Assembly (NCBI GenBank): GCA_003164075.1
Contig: PLRZ01000597.1
Coordinates: forward strand, 5,904 to 13,306
Origin: Bryobacterales bacterium
Lineage (GTDB): Bacteria > Acidobacteriota > Terriglobia > Bryobacterales > Bryobacteraceae
Reading direction: 5' to 3'
Length of the DNA stretch: 7,403 nt
The notes below the pieces were generated by a model. That model was not told the origin of the DNA. It searched no databases and saw nothing but the letters and a program-made list of their open reading frames with translations. Below, in pieces: positions 5,937-7,403 of the stretch. Numbering within the stretch: position 1 is the first letter of the stretch; every line of letters begins with the position of its first letter. A program made the translations under genes and the position numbers.

Positions 5937-6111
5937 CAAACGCTCGGATTTCGGGCCGTTGGTCCGCGGGAAGTACATCGAGCGACTCCGAACGAGTTCG
6001 CACGTGGTGGTGATTGCGCCGGGGGTTGCCGACGTGTTTCCGAACGGGGCGGTGCGGGGCTTGGCGGAGATTGCCAGGCGCGCCGGCTCTCGACGGGGGC
6101 GATCGCATTGA
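5936..6111 (+). pseudogene. 5'-truncated second copy of the antitoxin-like gene
   Basis: The frame encodes RSDFGPLVRGKYIERLRTSS and then HVVVIAPGVADVFPNGAVRG, ending in the same tail and TGA as the complete gene at 4910-5131. The first 15 or so residues are lost and replaced by antisense of the methyltransferase remnant, with only GTG codons at 5917 and 5920 as possible starts and no clear ribosome binding site. It keeps VRGKY, which matches the usual family wording better than VRGQY in the first copy, and it shares the shortened FP..AV helix. There is no toxin gene beside it. It is probably a non-functional by-product of the duplication. Confidence 0.7.
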
Positions 6112-6142
6112 GTTGCAGACAATGGCGAGCGGTCACGTTGAT
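5936..6142 (+). repeat. Direct repeat, right copy (207 bases)
   Basis: This is the second copy of 4956-5162. Its left edge abuts the methyltransferase remnant. Its right edge (GTTGAT, then AGGAAC instead of CTCGGT) leads into the short gap before the proC-like gene. The two copies enclose 773 bases. Confidence 0.92.
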
Positions 6143-6228
6143 AGGAACAACTCAGCTTGAAACTTGTGCCGGCCAAGGGGCCAGTGGACGCGTTGGCGAT
6201 CGATCCTATCGAAAGGCCGTCCGAGAAC

Positions 6229-6243
6229 TAGCTTGCCAAGCTA
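6229..6243. other. 15-base inverted repeat just after the proC-like gene
   Basis: TAGCTTG-C-CAAGCTA has 7-base arms, or a 6-bp stem with a 3-base loop as RNA, and ends one base before the stop codon of the gene at 6245-7021. There is no T run after it on the - strand, so it is at best a weak terminator. Confidence 0.3.
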
Positions 6244-6244
6244 C

Positions 6245-7021
6245 TCAAGTGGCTTGTCCGGTCGCCCTTCGATGGACGGAGTCGAGCGCTTCGTTGAGTA
6301 TTTCGAACGCGCCGCGATCCGTCATATCGCGCAGCACCTGTGCATTGAGTCCCCCGGGCGTGGCGTGAGCCTCCGCGAGGTCCTCGAAGCTTCGCTGGGA
6401 TGTCTCCAAGCCGGCGGCGGCAAGGCCAGCGAACATACTCGCCATGTACTCGCGGGCCTGCTGTTCCGGAACTCCTTTCCGCGCCACCCAAGCCGCAATC
6501 TGGCCGATAAAACCGAAATACGCCGCCATGGTGGAGGTCGCCGTGCTGAACGCATTGAGATGGTCTTCCACCCGGATCTCGAACACACGTCCCAGCGGGG
6601 CAAATAGCTCTGTAGTAGGACCACCAGGCGGATAGACCGCGGTCGGGCTTCGTCTCTGCGCGATAGAAGGCAGCGGGATGGCCCTCCAGATCTGGTCGCC
6701 CGGAACCCCAAGGCTGGCGAGACGGCGCGTGGGAAACCCGGCGACGACGCTGATCACGGTCTGGCCGGGAGGGAACTTGAGCTCAGACAGCACCTCTTCG
6801 GCAACCTGCGGACGCACCGCGAGAATGACCGTCTCGGACGAATCCAGCACTTCCTGGTTGGAGACGCAGACCGAGACGTTGTCAAACCGGCTGGCCAGGT
6901 CCGAGGCGCGGGCGGCATTGCGCGGGGACAACCGAATGGCGGGGCGCGGTCCACCCTCGGGGCTGAGACCGGTGACGATGGCGGCCGTAATGGCGCCTGT
7001 TCCAACGAATCCAATGGGCAT
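6245..7021 (-). CDS. ProC-like NAD(P)-dependent reductase (pyrroline-5-carboxylate reductase family)
   Basis: The 258-residue product has the ProC layout. The N-terminal Rossmann fold has the dinucleotide loop GFVGTGAIT at 4-12, ILAVRPQ at 66-72 and VISVVAGFP at 89-97. A helical dimerisation domain ends with TPGGLNAQVLRDMTDRGAFE at 221-240. True ProC reduces pyrroline-5-carboxylate to proline in the cytosol. Two sites differ from the canonical enzyme: the MPNTP region reads AIPLPSIAQRR (114-124), and the SPGGTT substrate loop reads TPGGLN (221-226). The protein is therefore probably a paralogue with a related imine or another substrate, and I withhold the symbol proC. The length is near the usual 265-275. 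The ATG at 7021 gives the fold from residue 3. No clear Shine-Dalgarno precedes it, and the frame is also open upstream without a better start. No neighbour indicates a pathway. Confidence 0.85.
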   Translation of the reverse strand: MPIGFVGTGAITAAIVTGLSPEGGPRPAIRLSPRNAARASDLASRFDNVSVCVSNQEVLDSSETVILAVRPQVAEEVLSELKFPPGQTVISVVAGFPTRRLASLGVPGDQIWRAIPLPSIAQRRSPTAVYPPGGPTTELFAPLGRVFEIRVEDHLNAFSTATSTMAAYFGFIGQIAAWVARKGVPEQQAREYMASMFAGLAAAGLETSQRSFEDLAEAHATPGGLNAQVLRDMTDRGAFEILNEALDSVHRRATGQAT

Positions 7022-7265
7022 AGAATTTTCATTGTGCCAGAGAGTTCGAATCCGAGGGACGGCGCGTGTTACCGGCTCAAAGGTCGCCCCGCTTTAGTGG
7101 AGTCTGGTCCCATGCCTTGAACCGGGGCGAGAAGGCGTGAGCGATCCCTGCACCGTTTTGTACCGCTGAAACCGTCGAACTCACGGCGCGATTGCAACCT
7201 CTGTGCCGGGGTACCTCCGCAGCCCGCGTCCGTCATGTTCGATACCACTGCTCCCTTGCCATTAC
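7022..7265. other. Non-coding stretch upstream of the proC-like gene
   Basis: No frame here resembles a known protein and I see no clear RNA gene. It should contain the promoter of the divergent proC-like gene, but no convincing -35/-10 pair stands out. Confidence 0.4.
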
Positions 7266-7403
7266 GTGCCAGTTTTGACACAATTGGTCGGCCGGGACAT
7301 TCAGAAGGTCGAATTCGGTTGGCCGCTCGGCATGCCCTATTGTCGGAGTCTCGGCGATGGTCTGTGGGAGGTACGGAGCGACCTGACTGATGGAAGAATC
7401 GGG
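7266..7403 (+). CDS. RelE/HigB-family (phage Gp49-like) toxin, partial at the right edge
   Basis: From about 7281 the frame reads QLVGRDIQKV, then EFGWPLGMPYCRSLGDGLWE and VRSDLTDGRI, which matches the core of RelE/HigB-type toxins annotated as phage-derived Gp49-like proteins. Such toxins are mRNA-cutting ribonucleases of roughly 100-120 residues, usually followed by a helix-turn-helix antitoxin. The C-terminal part, expected to hold a HGF-KKTQKTP-like motif, would lie beyond the window. The first 30-40 residues expected before GRDIQ are not recognisable in this frame. The only nearby starts are GTG at 7266 and TTG at 7275. A different frame from the ATG at 7235 ends in DTIGR just before this point, so a 4-base insertion near 7290 could have broken the gene. 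Whether it is intact cannot be decided here. Confidence 0.6.
   Translation, partial: MPVLTQLVGRDIQKVEFGWPLGMPYCRSLGDGLWEVRSDLTDGRIG

Noticed and set aside
6164..6607. 147-residue + strand frame
   Set aside because: It is antisense to the well-supported ProC-like gene and shows no family motif.
7044..7053. GTTCGAATCC resembling a tRNA T-loop
   Set aside because: The flanking bases do not form the T stem, and no anticodon arm or acceptor stem can be drawn around it.
7069..7281. 70-residue - strand frame near the right edge
   Set aside because: It has no recognisable motif, and it runs up to the toxin core on the other strand.

Overview
The window looks like chromosome of a GC-rich bacterium, most likely an acidobacterium related to Solibacter/Bryobacterales. 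This assignment is an inference. It rests on the style of the housekeeping genes, on a small gene with the N-terminal motif KSTGPRTPEGKARSSQNA that I associate with acidobacterial genomes, and on GC-rich repeats of the 'PSRDRKGA' type between genes. No rRNA or other marker gene is present to confirm it.

Left part (1-1623, + strand): the last two genes of a purine block. purM (AIR synthetase) is cut by the window's left edge and overlaps purN (GAR transformylase) by 4 bases. Between purN and the convergent cdsA lies a 425-base gap (1624-2048) with no gene. It holds three copies of a 75-base tandem repeat running into a 12-13-base minisatellite.

Centre (2049-4560, - strand): uppS and cdsA, an isoprenoid/lipid carrier pair overlapping by 4 bases, supply undecaprenyl diphosphate for the cell wall and CDP-diacylglycerol for phospholipids. 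Upstream in the same direction is a 250-residue protein of unknown function with a proline-rich tail. Its coding strand is C-rich, which puts G-quadruplex-capable runs on the + strand.

Right part (about 4700-7403): an accessory, eroded region. It contains a broken BrnT-type toxin gene overlapping a small intact antitoxin-like gene; a 207-base direct repeat carrying the 3' part of that antitoxin gene and its tail (4956-5162 and 5936-6142); between the two repeats, the C-terminal remnant of an Eco57I/TaqI-type DNA methyltransferase on the - strand; an intact ProC-like NAD(P)-dependent reductase with an unusual substrate-site motif; and, at the right edge, part of a RelE/HigB-family toxin. The mixture of toxin-antitoxin and restriction-modification remnants suggests repeated insertion and decay. 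The most informative structure is the 980-base direct-repeat arrangement around the methyltransferase fragment. I see no complete new defence system.
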